DNA of 64,000 bases from Streptomyces graminofaciens (GCF_030294945.1 NZ_AP018448.1:1674001-1738000); one strand, 5' to 3'. Shown: positions 1-8,618, counted from the stretch's first letter. Notes: generated from the letters alone by a model not told the origin. Made by a program: numbers and translations.

Positions 1-281
1 CGGCGGTCTTCGCGGCCAACAACCGCGTGACGGTCACGGTCGTACGGGTACTGGCGGAGCACACCCGCCGGGTCGCCCTCGTCGGCTTCGACGACTTCGA
101 GCTGGCCGATCTGCTCCGGCCGGGCGTCACGGTCGTCGCGCAGGACGCCGCCCAGCTGGGCCGCAAGGCGGCCGAGCGCCTCTTCGGGCAGTTGGACGGC
201 ACCCTCGACACCCCTGAGCGCATCGAGCTCCCGACCCGGCTGATCGCCCGTGGCTCGGGCGAACTCCCGCCTGCGGACTGA
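1..281 (+). CDS. LacI-family transcriptional regulator, C-terminal fragment (cut by window edge)
   Basis: The reading frame is open from base 3 and ends in TGA at 279-281. It encodes the last part of the periplasmic-binding-protein-like effector domain of a LacI/GalR repressor: AVFAANNRV, VALVGFDDFEL, a predicted hydrophobic strand VTVVAQD, then the usual helix QLGRKAAERLF and the closing ELPTRLIARGS. The DNA-binding half is outside the window, so its operator and inducer cannot be inferred. A TTG-initiated gene starts 3 bases after the stop, which suggests cotranscription. Family assignment is secure; the specific regulon is unknown. Confidence 0.85.
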   Translation, partial: AVFAANNRVTVTVVRVLAEHTRRVALVGFDDFELADLLRPGVTVVAQDAAQLGRKAAERLFGQLDGTLDTPERIELPTRLIARGSGELPPAD

Positions 282-284
282 TCG

Positions 285-1091
285 TTGGCGGCCACCGATC
301 CCCGTACGCTCGAAGCGCTCGGCCTCGCCCTGGCGCCCCGCGACGACCCACTGAGCTATCCGGGCGCCTGGCCCGAGGAGTCCGCGCTGCTGGACGGCAA
401 CCGGCTCCTGCCGCTGGACCGGCTCGTGTTCGAGGACCGCGTCCCCGTCCTCGCCGTCGGCTCCAACGCCTGCCCCGCGCAGCTCGTGCACAAGATGGCG
501 GAGCACGGCGTGGCGTGCCGGATCCCCATGGTCAGGGCCCGGGTCACCGGCATCGAGATCGGCGTCTCCGCCCACGTGAGCGTCGTGGGATACGTCTCCG
601 CCTCGCCCTTCCACGCCCCCGGTGTCACCCGCGATCTCTTCGTCACATGGCTGGACGCGGCCCAGCTCGCCGTCGTCGACGCCAGCGAGGGGATCGACTC
701 ACCTACGGGTCCGTTCGACCGTGCCGTGCTGCCCGCCGCCGAGTTCCGCGTCGAGCTGGGGCCGGGCGAGGTCCTCGACGGCGACGTGTGCGTCTACGTC
801 AACCGGCGAGGCGTCCTGCACAACGGCGACGCGACACCGCGCCCGCACCCCGGCGAGCGGGCGCTGCTCACCGAACTCCTCACCGGTTCACCGGAGTTGA
901 GGGAACTCTTCGGCGTCACCCCCGACGACTTCTGCGCCCGGGCACGCGGCGACCGTGAACGATGCGCCCGTGGAACGCGCCTGTTCGGCGAGCACAAGTG
1001 GACGACGGCATCCGGGCTCGAACCCTACGTACGGTCTCAGCAGACGGGGAGTCCGGGCACCGGCTCGTCGTTGCCGCCGCCCTTGATGTAG
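285..1091 (+). CDS. Conserved hypothetical protein, 268 aa
   Basis: The protein starts with TTG directly behind the LacI stop. I do not recognise a named family. A central VLAVGSNACPAQL stretch (about residues 54-66) faintly resembles the glycine-rich YGSN loop of gamma-glutamylcyclotransferase-like folds, and later segments (VWVNRRG-like VYVNRRGVLHNGD) are soluble in character. No signal peptide or membrane segment is evident. Its last 55 bp overlap the 3' end of the convergent kinase gene, so the final 18 codons are also antisense kinase sequence; the residues there (QQTGSPGTGSSLPPPL) are low complexity. Probable operon with the upstream LacI gene. Confidence 0.6.
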   Translation: MAATDPRTLEALGLALAPRDDPLSYPGAWPEESALLDGNRLLPLDRLVFEDRVPVLAVGSNACPAQLVHKMAEHGVACRIPMVRARVTGIEIGVSAHVSVVGYVSASPFHAPGVTRDLFVTWLDAAQLAVVDASEGIDSPTGPFDRAVLPAAEFRVELGPGEVLDGDVCVYVNRRGVLHNGDATPRPHPGERALLTELLTGSPELRELFGVTPDDFCARARGDRERCARGTRLFGEHKWTTASGLEPYVRSQQTGSPGTGSSLPPPLM

Positions 1092-2806
1092 ACGACGCTG
1101 ACGAACACATCGGTGTTGCCGCTGTCGTCGTCGGTCTTGGCCCACCAGACGTTGGTCCACTTGCCGGAGGTTTCTCGGCGGCCCAGGTTCTGCTGGCAGT
1201 AGAAGTAGTTGGTGCCCGCGTTGAGGACGCCGACCTCGGTGCCGGAGGCGGTGTACGACTTGGCCGTGGTCCAGACCGTGCAGTTGTATTTGGCTCCGCC
1301 GATGGAGAAGCAGGAGGGTTCGGGGGTGGACTCGCCGCCGCCGGTCGAACCTCCGCTGCTCGATCCCCCGGAGGAACCGCCCGAGTCGTCGTCCGAGCCG
1401 CCCGAACCGCCGCCCGTGGTATCGCCGTCGGCGCCCTTCGACGGGGAGTCGGTCGCGTCGGTGTCCGTCCCGTCGTCCTTGTCGGCCTTCTCGCTGGGGC
1501 TCGGGGACTTCTTGTCGCCCTTGTCCGTGGTGTCGGAGTCGTCGGAGAGATCGACCGAGCCTCGGCTGGGGCCCTTGGAGGGGGCGGCGCTGTCGTCGGT
1601 TGAGGACCCGGCACCCGTCCTGGCGCCGTCGCCGTTGTCGAGCAGCGCGACGGTCACGCCGACGGCCGCGAGGACGACGGTGACGGCCACGCCGGCGAGC
1701 AGGGCACGGCCCTTGCGGCGGGGCGTGTCCGGGGCGGACACGGTGGTGACGGCGCCTGAGGCGGGAGCCGCAGGCTGAGACGCCCCGGCTCCGCCGACGA
1801 CCGGCGCGGGTCCGAAGTGCGCACCCCCGGTACTCGGCCCGGCCGGTCCGAACCCCGGTGGCACCGACGGAACGCTCCGCTCGGTCTCCTCCCTCGGCGG
1901 GATCGGGGCAACGCCCGCCTCCGGCGACGGAGTGTCCGGGTCGGCAGCTGCCCCGGCCGCCACGGCCTCCAGCAGCTCGCGTGCCCGGACGGCGTCGGGG
2001 CGGCCCTCCGGCCTCTTGTCCAACAGCTGCCGCAGTACGGGTCCCAGCGGGCCCGACCGCTGCGGCTCCGGCAACGGCTCGGCCACGATCGCGGTCAGCG
2101 TCGACCAGGTCGACGTGCGCCGGAACGGGGACGCTCCCTCGACGGCCGCGTACAGGGTGGCGCCGAGGGCCCAGACGTCGGAGGCGGGGCCGGGGTCGTG
2201 GCCCTGAGCGCGCTCGGGGGCCAAGTAGTCGAGGGACCCGACGAGTTCACCGCTGCGGGTCAGATGGGTGGCCGAGCCGTCGCCGGGGTTCTCCATCGTG
2301 GCGATACCGAAGTCGGTGAGGACGACGCGGCCGGAGCTGTCGAGGAGGATGTTGCCGGGCTTGACGTCGCGGTGGAGTACGCCGACCCGGTGGGCGGCGG
2401 CAAGGGCTTCCATGACCTTGGCGCCGATGGCGGCGGCCTCGCGCGGGTCGAGCAGGCCGCGGTCGCGCAGGACGTCGTCGAGGGACGGGCCGTCGACCAG
2501 CTCCATGACGATCAGCGGGCGGCCGTCGATCTCGGCCACGTCGTGCACGGCGACGACCCCGGGGTGCCGGACGCGGGCGGCGGCCCTGGCCTCACGCTGC
2601 ATCCGCAGCCCCAGGTCGGCCAGTTCGGGCCCGGCCGCGTCCGTGTAGGTGCGCAGTTCCTTGACGGCGACCTCTCGGTGGAGCACCTCGTCCACGGCCC
2701 GCCAGACGACCCCCATCCCGCCGCGTCCGAGCTGCTCCACGACCCGGTACCGCCCGGCGAGCAACCGCCCGACACCGTCCGCCTGTTCGTTCGCCCCCGA
2801 AGACAC
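1037..2806 (-). CDS. Membrane Ser/Thr protein kinase with Cys-containing ectodomain
   Basis: Hanks-type kinase of 589 aa. The glycine loop GRGGMGVVW is at about 27-35, the catalytic lysine in VAVKEL at 49, the HRDVKPGN loop at 145-152, DFG at 165-167 and APE at about 196. A Pro/Gly/Ser-rich juxtamembrane linker follows, then one membrane segment (about 367-389) and an outside part: a long Ser/Asp/Gly-rich stalk and a roughly 95-residue C-terminal module with four cysteines. There are no PASTA repeats, so the external ligand is not the usual peptidoglycan. The GTG start at 2806 is preceded by a weak GGGG-type ribosome site. It stands alone on its strand; substrate unknown. Confidence 0.92.
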   Translation of the reverse strand: MSSGANEQADGVGRLLAGRYRVVEQLGRGGMGVVWRAVDEVLHREVAVKELRTYTDAAGPELADLGLRMQREARAAARVRHPGVVAVHDVAEIDGRPLIVMELVDGPSLDDVLRDRGLLDPREAAAIGAKVMEALAAAHRVGVLHRDVKPGNILLDSSGRVVLTDFGIATMENPGDGSATHLTRSGELVGSLDYLAPERAQGHDPGPASDVWALGATLYAAVEGASPFRRTSTWSTLTAIVAEPLPEPQRSGPLGPVLRQLLDKRPEGRPDAVRARELLEAVAAGAAADPDTPSPEAGVAPIPPREETERSVPSVPPGFGPAGPSTGGAHFGPAPVVGGAGASQPAAPASGAVTTVSAPDTPRRKGRALLAGVAVTVVLAAVGVTVALLDNGDGARTGAGSSTDDSAAPSKGPSRGSVDLSDDSDTTDKGDKKSPSPSEKADKDDGTDTDATDSPSKGADGDTTGGGSGGSDDDSGGSSGGSSSGGSTGGGESTPEPSCFSIGGAKYNCTVWTTAKSYTASGTEVGVLNAGTNYFYCQQNLGRRETSGKWTNVWWAKTDDDSGNTDVFVSVVYIKGGGNDEPVPGLPVC

Positions 2807-2921
2807 CTACGCCCCGTTCCTGTGACACACCGATGGGTGGGCGTACAGCCTACGATGCCCGGCGGGACGCGCCGGACCGGCGACAACTGCTGTCACAGGA
2901 CCGCTACTTACCCCGCTCCCC

Positions 2922-4229
2922 TCACTGCCCGGAGATCGTCAGATCCGCCCTGCGGGGCGCCGCGAAGCCTTCCAGTTCGGTGCGGGTCAGGCCGGTCGTC
3001 GCCCTGGTCACCTCGTCGATGTCGAGGGCGCCGCAGTCGAGGCCACGCAGAAGGTAGCCGCTGAGGGCCTTGGCGGTGGCGGGCTCGTCCATGACGTCGC
3101 CACCGGCGCGGCTGGCGTAGCGGGCGAGGCGGGCGGCGGCCTGTTCGTAGCCCTCGCGGTAGAAGGCGAAGACGGCGGCGTAGCGGGTGGGGATGTGGCC
3201 GGGGTGCATGTCCCAGCCCTGGTAGTAGGCGCGGGCCAGCGCCCGTCGCGTCAGGCCGTAGTGCAGTCGCCAGGCGTCGTGGACCTTCTCCGTCGTACCG
3301 ACGGGGAGAACGTTGGTCGAGCCGTCCGAGACGCGTACGCCCGTGCCCGCCGCCGCGACCTGCATGATCGCCTTGGCGTGGTCGGCGGCCGGGTGGTCGC
3401 TGGCCTGGTAGGCGGCGGAGACGCCGAGGCAGGCGCTGTAGTCGAAGGTGCCGTAGTGCAGTCCGGTGGCGCGGCCCTCGGCGGCGTCGATCATGCGGGC
3501 GACGGTGGCGGTGCCGTCGGCGGCGAGGATGGACTGGCTGGTCTCGATCTGGATCTCGAAGCCGATCCGGCCCGGCGTGAGGCCCCACGCCTTCTCGAAG
3601 GCCTCCAGCAACCGGACCATCGCCGTGACCTGCTCGGCGTACGTCACCTTGGGCAGGGTAAGGACCAGCCCGTCGGGCAGTCCGCCCGCCTCCATCAGGC
3701 CGGTCAGGAAGATGTCGAGCGTACGGATGCCCCGGTCCCGGACCGGCGCCTCCATGCACTTCATGCGGATGCCCATGTACGGGGCGGCCGTGCCCTTCGC
3801 GTACGCCTCCGCGATCAGCCGGGCCGCGCGGGCGGCCGTCTCGTCCTCCTCGGCGTCGGGGCGCGGGCCGTATCCGTCCTCGAAGTCGACGCGCAGGTCC
3901 TCGATGGGCTCGCGCTCCAGCTTCGCGCGGACGCGGGAGTACACCGGCTCGGCGAGACCGTCGCTCAGACCGAGGACGGCGGCGAAGGAGGCGGCGTCGG
4001 GGGCGTGCTCGTCGAGGGCGGTGAGCGCACGGTCGCCCCAGGTGCGCAGGGTGTCGGCGGTGAAGTCGTCACCGGGGACGTAGACGGTGTGGACGGGCTG
4101 GCGGGTGCCGGGGTCTCCCGGGTAGCGGCGCTCCAGCTCGGCGTCGACGGGGACGAGGGACGCGCTGATCTCCTCGCTCACGGCGCCCGCGAGACTCGTC
4201 ACCACGTTCTCCTGACGACCCTGCCCCAT
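2922..4229 (-). CDS. DUF6986 family protein (aldolase/citrate-lyase-like fold)
   Basis: Protein of 435 aa from the ATG at 4229, which has GGAGGG seven bases upstream; a GTG at 4262 in the same frame lacks a ribosome site. The motifs VDFEDGYGPRP (near residue 115) and FEIQIETSQS (near 235) match the acid-rich metal site of HpcH/CitE/malate-synthase-like TIM barrels. Older annotations of relatives call it phosphoenolpyruvate kinase, for which nothing here gives support. In other Streptomyces the family tends to lie near purine/allantoin and glyoxylate genes, but no such genes are next to it here. Two palindromes lie in its promoter region, so it is probably repressor controlled. The exact reaction is unknown. 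Confidence 0.8.
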   Translation of the reverse strand: MGQGRQENVVTSLAGAVSEEISASLVPVDAELERRYPGDPGTRQPVHTVYVPGDDFTADTLRTWGDRALTALDEHAPDAASFAAVLGLSDGLAEPVYSRVRAKLEREPIEDLRVDFEDGYGPRPDAEEDETAARAARLIAEAYAKGTAAPYMGIRMKCMEAPVRDRGIRTLDIFLTGLMEAGGLPDGLVLTLPKVTYAEQVTAMVRLLEAFEKAWGLTPGRIGFEIQIETSQSILAADGTATVARMIDAAEGRATGLHYGTFDYSACLGVSAAYQASDHPAADHAKAIMQVAAAGTGVRVSDGSTNVLPVGTTEKVHDAWRLHYGLTRRALARAYYQGWDMHPGHIPTRYAAVFAFYREGYEQAAARLARYASRAGGDVMDEPATAKALSGYLLRGLDCGALDIDEVTRATTGLTRTELEGFAAPRRADLTISGQ

Positions 4230-4267
4230 TCCACACCCTCCGCTTCCCGAACAATACTTCACGCTTT

Positions 4268-4302
4268 TTCCGTACTACGGAATCAATAATCCGTATACCG
4301 AA
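4268..4302 (-). promoter_or_regulatory. Tandem operator-like palindromes upstream of the DUF6986 gene
   Basis: A perfect 15-bp palindrome TTCCGTACTACGGAA lies at 4268-4282. A second, imperfect copy TCCGTATACCGAA lies at 4290-4302. Centre spacing is about two helical turns, as expected for two dimers on one face of the helix. They sit 40-75 bp upstream of the ATG at 4229. The cognate regulator is not visible in the window. Confidence 0.6.
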
Positions 4303-4443
4303 GCTAAGCGTCGATCTTCCCGGCGGTCAACACCGTCTCGAAGTGGGATTCCCCATGCTTCCCCCCAGGTCACTGCTGACTCACCTCCTTCTTCCGTATT
4401 CACTACGCACCCTTCATCCTGACTCCCAAGGGGAGGAGACCGC

Positions 4444-5349
4444 GTGCCGAACGCCGCGAGACTGTCGCGACGGCAGGGGCTCAAGAGCGCCGCTGCCGCC
4501 GCCATCGCCGGGCCACTGCTGACCACGGCGGGGTCGTCACTACCGGCCGCCGCCGGTGAGTACACGGGGGCCCTGAGCGTCATGACGTTCAATCTGCGCT
4601 TCGCGACCACCGTCGACAGCACACCGACCTGGGCGGTACGCCGCCCGGTGATGCGGGAACTGCTGCGTCGGCAGCGACCGCACATCATCGGCACCCAGGA
4701 GGGGCTCTACCAGCAGCTGCGCATGATCGAGCAGGATCTCGGCGGGCACTACGACTGGATCGGCACCGGTCGCGGGGGCGGCAGCAAGGACGAGTTCATG
4801 GCGATCTTCTACGACACCCGGCGGCTGGCCCCGATCGAGTACGACCACTTCTGGCTGTCCGACACCCCGTACACGATCGCCTCCAACACCTGGGGCGCGG
4901 ACTGGCTGCGCATGGTGACCTGGGTGCGGTTCGCCGATCTCGCCGACGGGGAGCGGGAGTTCTATGTCCTCAACACCCATCTGGACAGCGTCAGCCAGTA
5001 CGCCCGTGAGCGCGCCGCGGAGCTCATCGGCGAGACGATCGCCGGGTTCGACCGGGCGCTACCGGTGATCGTCACCGGCGACTTCAACGCGGCCGCCCAC
5101 GACAACCCGGTCTACGACCTGATGCTGGACGCCGGTCTGGTGGACGCGTGGGACGAGGCGGGCTCGCGCAGCCCGGCGTACGGGACGTACCACGGCTACA
5201 AGCCGCTGAAGCCGGACGGCAGACGCATCGACTGGATCCTCACCACGCCCGGGGTGAAGGCCCATTGGGCGGCGATGAACACGTTCTCGCTGGACGGGAT
5301 GTATCCGAGCGACCATCTGCCGGTACAGGCCTCGCTGACCCTGGGATGA
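4444..5349 (+). CDS. Secreted endonuclease/exonuclease/phosphatase-family protein
   Basis: The protein is 301 aa and starts with GTG at 4444 behind a strong GGGGAGGAG. The N-terminus [17 protein letters not shown] looks like a twin-arginine signal with an Ala-rich core and a cleavage region near SLPAAAG (about 33-39). The mature part has the EEP (DNase I-like) fold signatures: VMTFNLR, GTQEG (metal Glu), NTHLD, VTGDFNA and the C-terminal SDHLPV catalytic His. The length fits one domain. It probably hydrolyses phosphodiesters or phosphomonoesters outside the cell; DNA, sphingomyelin or sugar phosphates cannot be told apart from sequence. It is followed by a strong bidirectional terminator. Confidence 0.9.
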   Translation: MPNAARLSRRQGLKSAAAAAIAGPLLTTAGSSLPAAAGEYTGALSVMTFNLRFATTVDSTPTWAVRRPVMRELLRRQRPHIIGTQEGLYQQLRMIEQDLGGHYDWIGTGRGGGSKDEFMAIFYDTRRLAPIEYDHFWLSDTPYTIASNTWGADWLRMVTWVRFADLADGEREFYVLNTHLDSVSQYARERAAELIGETIAGFDRALPVIVTGDFNAAAHDNPVYDLMLDAGLVDAWDEAGSRSPAYGTYHGYKPLKPDGRRIDWILTTPGVKAHWAAMNTFSLDGMYPSDHLPVQASLTLG

Positions 5350-5350
5350 G

Positions 5351-5392
5351 CCGAGGCCCCCACGACCGTTCGTGCGGTCGTGGGGGCCTCGG
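5351..5392. terminator. Strong bidirectional terminator hairpin
   Basis: A perfect 18-bp stem (5351-5368 pairing with 5375-5392) closes a 6-base loop. It lies between the 3' ends of the convergent endonuclease-like gene and etfA and can serve both. It has no T tract, as is usual for Streptomyces terminators. Confidence 0.9.
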
Positions 5393-5407
5393 GCGCTCGG
5401 TGGAGGG

Positions 5408-6370
5408 TCAGCCCTTGCGGGTGTTGATCTCTTCGGTGAGCTGGGGGACGACGTCGAAGAGGTCGCCGACGACGCCGTAGTCGACGAGGTCGAAGATGGG
5501 GGCTTCGGCGTCCTTGTTGACGGCGACGATGGTCTTGGAGGTCTGCATGCCGGCGCGGTGCTGGATGGCGCCGGAGATGCCGTTGGCGATGTACAGCTGC
5601 GGGGAGACGGACTTGCCGGTCTGGCCGACCTGGTTGGTGTGCGGGTACCAGCCGGCGTCCACCGCGGCGCGCGAGGCGCCGACGGCCGCGCCGAGGGAGT
5701 CGGCGAGTGCCTCGATGATCGCGAAGTTCTCGGTGCCGTTGACGCCGCGGCCGCCGGAGACGACGATCGCGGCCTCGGTCAGCTCCGGGCGTCCGGTGGA
5801 CTCGCGCGGGGTGCGGGCGGTGACCTTGGTGCCGGTGGCCAGCGCCCCGAAGGTCACCTCCAGCGCCTCGACCGCGCCGGCGGCCGGGGCGGCCTCGACG
5901 GCGGCGGAGTTGGGCTTGACCGTGATGACCGGGGTGCCCTTGGAGACACGGGTCTTGGTGGTGAAGGAGGCGGCGAACACCGACTGGGTGGCCACGGGGC
6001 CGGAGTCGCCGGCTTCGAGGTCGACGGCGTCGGTGATGATGCCGGAGCCGATGCGCAGGGCGAGGCGGGCGGCGATCTCCTTGCCCTCGGCGGAGGAGGG
6101 GACGAGGACGGCGGCCGGGGAGACGGCCTCGACGGCGGCCTGGAGGGCGTCGACCTTGGGGACGACGAGGTAGTCGGCGTACTCGGCGGCGTCGTGGGTC
6201 AGGACGCGGGTCGCGCCGTGCTCGGCGAGCGCGGCGGCGGTGTCGGCGGCGCCGTTGCCGAGCGCGACGGCGACGGGCTCGCCGATGCGGCGGGCCAGGG
6301 TCAGCAGCTCCAGGGTGGGCTTGCGGACGGCACCGTCCACGTGGTCGACGTAGACGAGAACTTCAGCCAT
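5408..6370 (-). CDS. etfA: Electron transfer flavoprotein alpha subunit
   Basis: The protein is 320 aa, the normal length for bacterial EtfA. It binds FAD and, with EtfB, passes electrons from acyl-CoA dehydrogenases to the membrane quinone pool. The C-terminal FAD domain is clear: [11 protein letters not shown] (about 190), [35 protein letters not shown] segment, then [14 protein letters not shown] and the ending [13 protein letters not shown]. The N-terminal domain begins [10 protein letters not shown]. It lies 96 bases downstream of etfB on the same strand, so they form one operon. Confidence 0.97.
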   Translation of the reverse strand: MAEVLVYVDHVDGAVRKPTLELLTLARRIGEPVAVALGNGAADTAAALAEHGATRVLTHDAAEYADYLVVPKVDALQAAVEAVSPAAVLVPSSAEGKEIAARLALRIGSGIITDAVDLEAGDSGPVATQSVFAASFTTKTRVSKGTPVITVKPNSAAVEAAPAAGAVEALEVTFGALATGTKVTARTPRESTGRPELTEAAIVVSGGRGVNGTENFAIIEALADSLGAAVGASRAAVDAGWYPHTNQVGQTGKSVSPQLYIANGISGAIQHRAGMQTSKTIVAVNKDAEAPIFDLVDYGVVGDLFDVVPQLTEEINTRKG

Positions 6371-6466
6371 GGGAATGCTCTCCTGCGGATTGCGAAGTCT
6401 GAGAAGCCTGAGGGGCGGTGAAGGGGTCGGGGCCCGGCAGGCGCGATGCCCGGGGCCCGCCGACCC

Positions 6467-7252
6467 TTAGATGAACTTCTGGCTCGCGAGGAACTCGGCG
6501 AGCTGCTTGCCGCCCTCGCCCTCGTCCTTGACGATCGTCCCGGCGGTACGCGCCGGGCGCTCGGCCGCGGAGTCGACGGCCGTCCAGGCGCCCTCCAGAC
6601 CGACTTCCTCGGCCTCGATGTCGAGGTCGGACAGGTCCCAGGATGCCACCGGCTTCTTCTTCGCCGCCATGATGCCCTTGAAGGAGGGGTAACGCGCCTC
6701 GCCCGACTGGTCGGTGACCGACACGACCGCCGGCAGGGACGCCTCCAGCCGCTCCGACGCCGCGTCACCGTCCCGACGGCCCTTGACCACGCCGTCCTCG
6801 ACGGAGACCTCGGACAGCAGGGTCACCTGGGGGACACCCAGACGCTCGGCGACCAGCGCCGGGACGATACCGCCGGTACCGTCGGTGGACGCCATGCCGG
6901 AGATCACCAGGTCGTAGCCGGCCTTCTCGATCGCCTTGGCCAGCACCAGCGACGTACCGATCGCGTCCGTGCCGTGCAGGTCGTCGTCCTCCACGTGGAT
7001 CGCCTTGTCGGCGCCCATCGACAGCGCCTTGCGCAGCGCGTCCTTGGCGTCCTCGGGACCCACGGTCAGCACGGTGATCTCGGCATCGTCGGCCTCGTCG
7101 GCGATCTGCAGCGCCTGCTCGACCGCGTACTCGTCCAACTCGGAGAGCAGACCGTCCACGTCGTCACGGTCGACGGTCAGGTCATCGGCGAAGTGCCGGT
7201 CGCCGGTGGCGTCGGGCACGTACTTCACAGTGACAACGATCCTCAAGCTCAC
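6467..7252 (-). CDS. etfB: Electron transfer flavoprotein beta subunit
   Basis: The protein is 261 aa. It is the AMP-binding partner of EtfA in the cytoplasmic electron-transfer flavoprotein used by acyl-CoA dehydrogenases. It starts IVVTVKYVPDATGDRHF, has the internal VLTVGPEDAKDALRKALSMGADKA segment of the nucleotide-binding fold, and the family signature near VISGMASTDGTGGIVPALVAE. First gene of the etfBA operon. Possible regulatory palindromes lie 110-165 bases upstream of its GTG start. Confidence 0.97.
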   Translation of the reverse strand: MSLRIVVTVKYVPDATGDRHFADDLTVDRDDVDGLLSELDEYAVEQALQIADEADDAEITVLTVGPEDAKDALRKALSMGADKAIHVEDDDLHGTDAIGTSLVLAKAIEKAGYDLVISGMASTDGTGGIVPALVAERLGVPQVTLLSEVSVEDGVVKGRRDGDAASERLEASLPAVVSVTDQSGEARYPSFKGIMAAKKKPVASWDLSDLDIEAEEVGLEGAWTAVDSAAERPARTAGTIVKDEGEGGKQLAEFLASQKFI

Positions 7253-7359
7253 GCCGGCTCTCCTACTGCATCGTCATTTCCGGGCTGCCTTCTTGCAGGC
7301 AGCATAGGCGCCTGAAGCGGCCGATCCCGATCGGGGCGACCTGCGCTCCGAACGAATAT

Positions 7360-7371
7360 TACTCGCCAGTA
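7360..7371 (-). promoter_or_regulatory. Operator-like palindrome upstream of etfB
   Basis: TACTCGCCAGTA is a near-perfect 12-bp palindrome with TACT/AGTA arms. It lies 108 bases upstream of the etfB start. Its form resembles TetR-type sites found upstream of fatty-acid oxidation genes, but the assignment is inferred from position and symmetry only. Confidence 0.4.
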
Positions 7372-7457
7372 CGACGTCTACGCTCCCGCACTTCGTGCCC
7401 GCTAAGCAAGCGCTTTGAACTGTGAGGTAGGCAACCCTGTGTAACCAATCGTCGGTT

Positions 7458-7967
7458 TCAGTCGCGCAGACCGCTGAACCGCCCCTGGTGATACAGCAGT
7501 GGACGCCCGGGACCCGACGGATCGCCGAGGACGACCTCGGCAAGGACGATGCGGTGGTCGCCCGCGGGGACGCGCGCCACGACCCGGCAGACCAGCCACG
7601 CGAGCACGTCATCGAGGACGGGAACTCCCTCGGGCCCACTGCGCCATCCGGTGGGCGCGCCGAAGCGGTCGGCGCCGCTGCGGGCGAAGGTGGCGGCCAG
7701 CTCCTGCTGATGCTCGCCGAGTATGTGCACGCCGACGTGGTCGGCCTCGGAGATCACCGGCCAGCTCGAGGCGCCGGTGCCGATGCCGAACGACAGCATC
7801 GGGGGCTCGGCGGAGACCGAGGTGAGCGAGGTGGCGGTGAAACCGACAGGACCGGTGGCGCCCCGCGCCGTGATCACCGCCACACCGGCCGCGTGCTGCC
7901 GGAAGACGGAGCGCAGGAGTTCGGGGGAGGCGAGCCGGGGCGAACCGAGGCCGGAGATGGTCGTCAT
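7458..7967 (-). CDS. Flavin reductase family protein (FMN-binding split barrel)
   Basis: The protein is 169 aa from the ATG at 7967 (GAAGGAC nine bases upstream); an upstream in-frame TTG at 8012 overlaps the leader-peptide stop and is unlikely. The family reduces free FMN/FAD with NAD(P)H for a partner monooxygenase. Signatures seen: LRSVFRQHAAGVAVITA, the flavin-binding GFTATSLTSVSAEPPMLSFGI, FARSGADRFG, and VPAGDHRIVLAEV with the conserved GDH. No partner oxygenase lies next to it. The cysteine-type leader peptide upstream points to a role in sulfur metabolism, for example supplying reduced flavin to a sulfonate monooxygenase encoded elsewhere. Confidence 0.92.
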   Translation of the reverse strand: MTTISGLGSPRLASPELLRSVFRQHAAGVAVITARGATGPVGFTATSLTSVSAEPPMLSFGIGTGASSWPVISEADHVGVHILGEHQQELAATFARSGADRFGAPTGWRSGPEGVPVLDDVLAWLVCRVVARVPAGDHRIVLAEVVLGDPSGPGRPLLYHQGRFSGLRD

Positions 7968-8008
7968 GGAGTTGTCCTTCTGCTGGAGTCGACGAGGTCC
8001 GTGGCTGC

Positions 8009-8089
8009 TCAAGAGCCCGGACAGCGCGAACTCGCCGTGCGGACCAGGTCCACATGGACGCGCTCGAAGAGAAGGAGTTCCTGGGGCAT
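8009..8089 (-). CDS. Putative cysteine-type leader peptide (26-aa uORF)
   Basis: A 26-codon ORF from ATG at 8089 to TGA at 8011-8009. It starts MPQELLLFERV and ends HVDLVRTASSRCPGS. The C-terminal pattern HVDL-x-R-x-x-S-x-x-C fits the group of short Actinobacteria leader peptides (recalled consensus roughly R-x-HVDL-x-R) that precede cysteine and sulfur-assimilation genes, where a Cys codon just before the stop senses charged tRNA-Cys. It has no ribosome site, and a TTGACT at 8120-8125 is placed so that transcription would begin about at the ATG, so it may be leaderless. The flavin reductase ATG lies 41 bases after its stop. Confidence 0.72.
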   Translation of the reverse strand: MPQELLLFERVHVDLVRTASSRCPGS

Positions 8090-8119
8090 ACGGTCAGGTT
8101 GACGATAGGTGAGGCGTAC

Positions 8120-8145
8120 AGTCAAGCGTGTTCCGGAATCCGGAA
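8120..8145 (-). promoter_or_regulatory. Promoter -35 element and 15-bp palindrome of the leader-peptide/flavin reductase unit
   Basis: On the minus strand TTGACT (8125-8120) is a good -35 match 30 bases before the leader ATG; the -10 is weak. Immediately upstream is the perfect palindrome TTCCGGAATCCGGAA (8131-8145, 7-bp arms around one A). The position next to the -35 box suits an activator or repressor that acts at initiation, in addition to any attenuation in the leader. Confidence 0.5.
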
Positions 8146-8204
8146 GATGCGTCACAAGTCACCCCCTGAACCGTCGTTCGGCTCCGCTCGGCCGCACGGA
8201 GTGT

Positions 8205-8618
8205 TCACACGGCCTCGCCGAGCGCGGCGATGACGTCCGCCTTGCGGGGCTGCCCCGTGGCCCGCCGTACGATCCGGCCGTCCGCGTCGAGCACGAGCAC
8301 GGTCGGCGTCTTGAGGATGTCGAGCCGGCGGACGAGGTCGAGATGCTCCTCGGCGTCGATCTCCACATGGGCGACCCCGGGGACCACTCCGGCCACCTCT
8401 GCGAGGACCCTCCTGGTCGCCCGGCAAGGCGCGCAGAAGGCGCTGGAGAACTGGACGAGCGTGGCCCGTTCACCGAGCCCCTCTCCCAACTCCGCCGCGC
8501 CGAGCCGTTTCTCGCCGTCCCGCCCGCGCACCCTGACTCTCCCGCTCCGCCGCTGATGCAGCACTCCGTAGGCGCTCGCCGCCGCGAGCACCACAGCACA
8601 CACCACAAGTCCGGTCAC
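8205..8618 (-). CDS. Membrane-anchored thioredoxin-fold protein
   Basis: The protein is 137 aa. An N-terminal membrane segment (about 2-19) is followed by an Arg-rich linker and a thioredoxin domain. The active-site motif is FCAPCRATR (two cysteines, CxxC with AP between them, near residue 61), and cis-Pro is in LKTPTVLVLD. It is a thiol-disulfide oxidoreductase. It is divergent from a DUF4395 gene, and this pairing recurs in actinobacteria, often with sulfur-transfer genes; here the cysteine-leader flavin reductase is also next door. Confidence 0.9.
   Translation of the reverse strand: MTGLVVCAVVLAAASAYGVLHQRRSGRVRVRGRDGEKRLGAAELGEGLGERATLVQFSSAFCAPCRATRRVLAEVAGVVPGVAHVEIDAEEHLDLVRRLDILKTPTVLVLDADGRIVRRATGQPRKADVIAALGEAV

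Noticed and set aside
4341..4443. Short ORF upstream of the endonuclease-like gene as a leader peptide
   Set aside because: It lacks the HVDL-x-R/Cys ending and runs into the gene in another frame without a natural stop before it.
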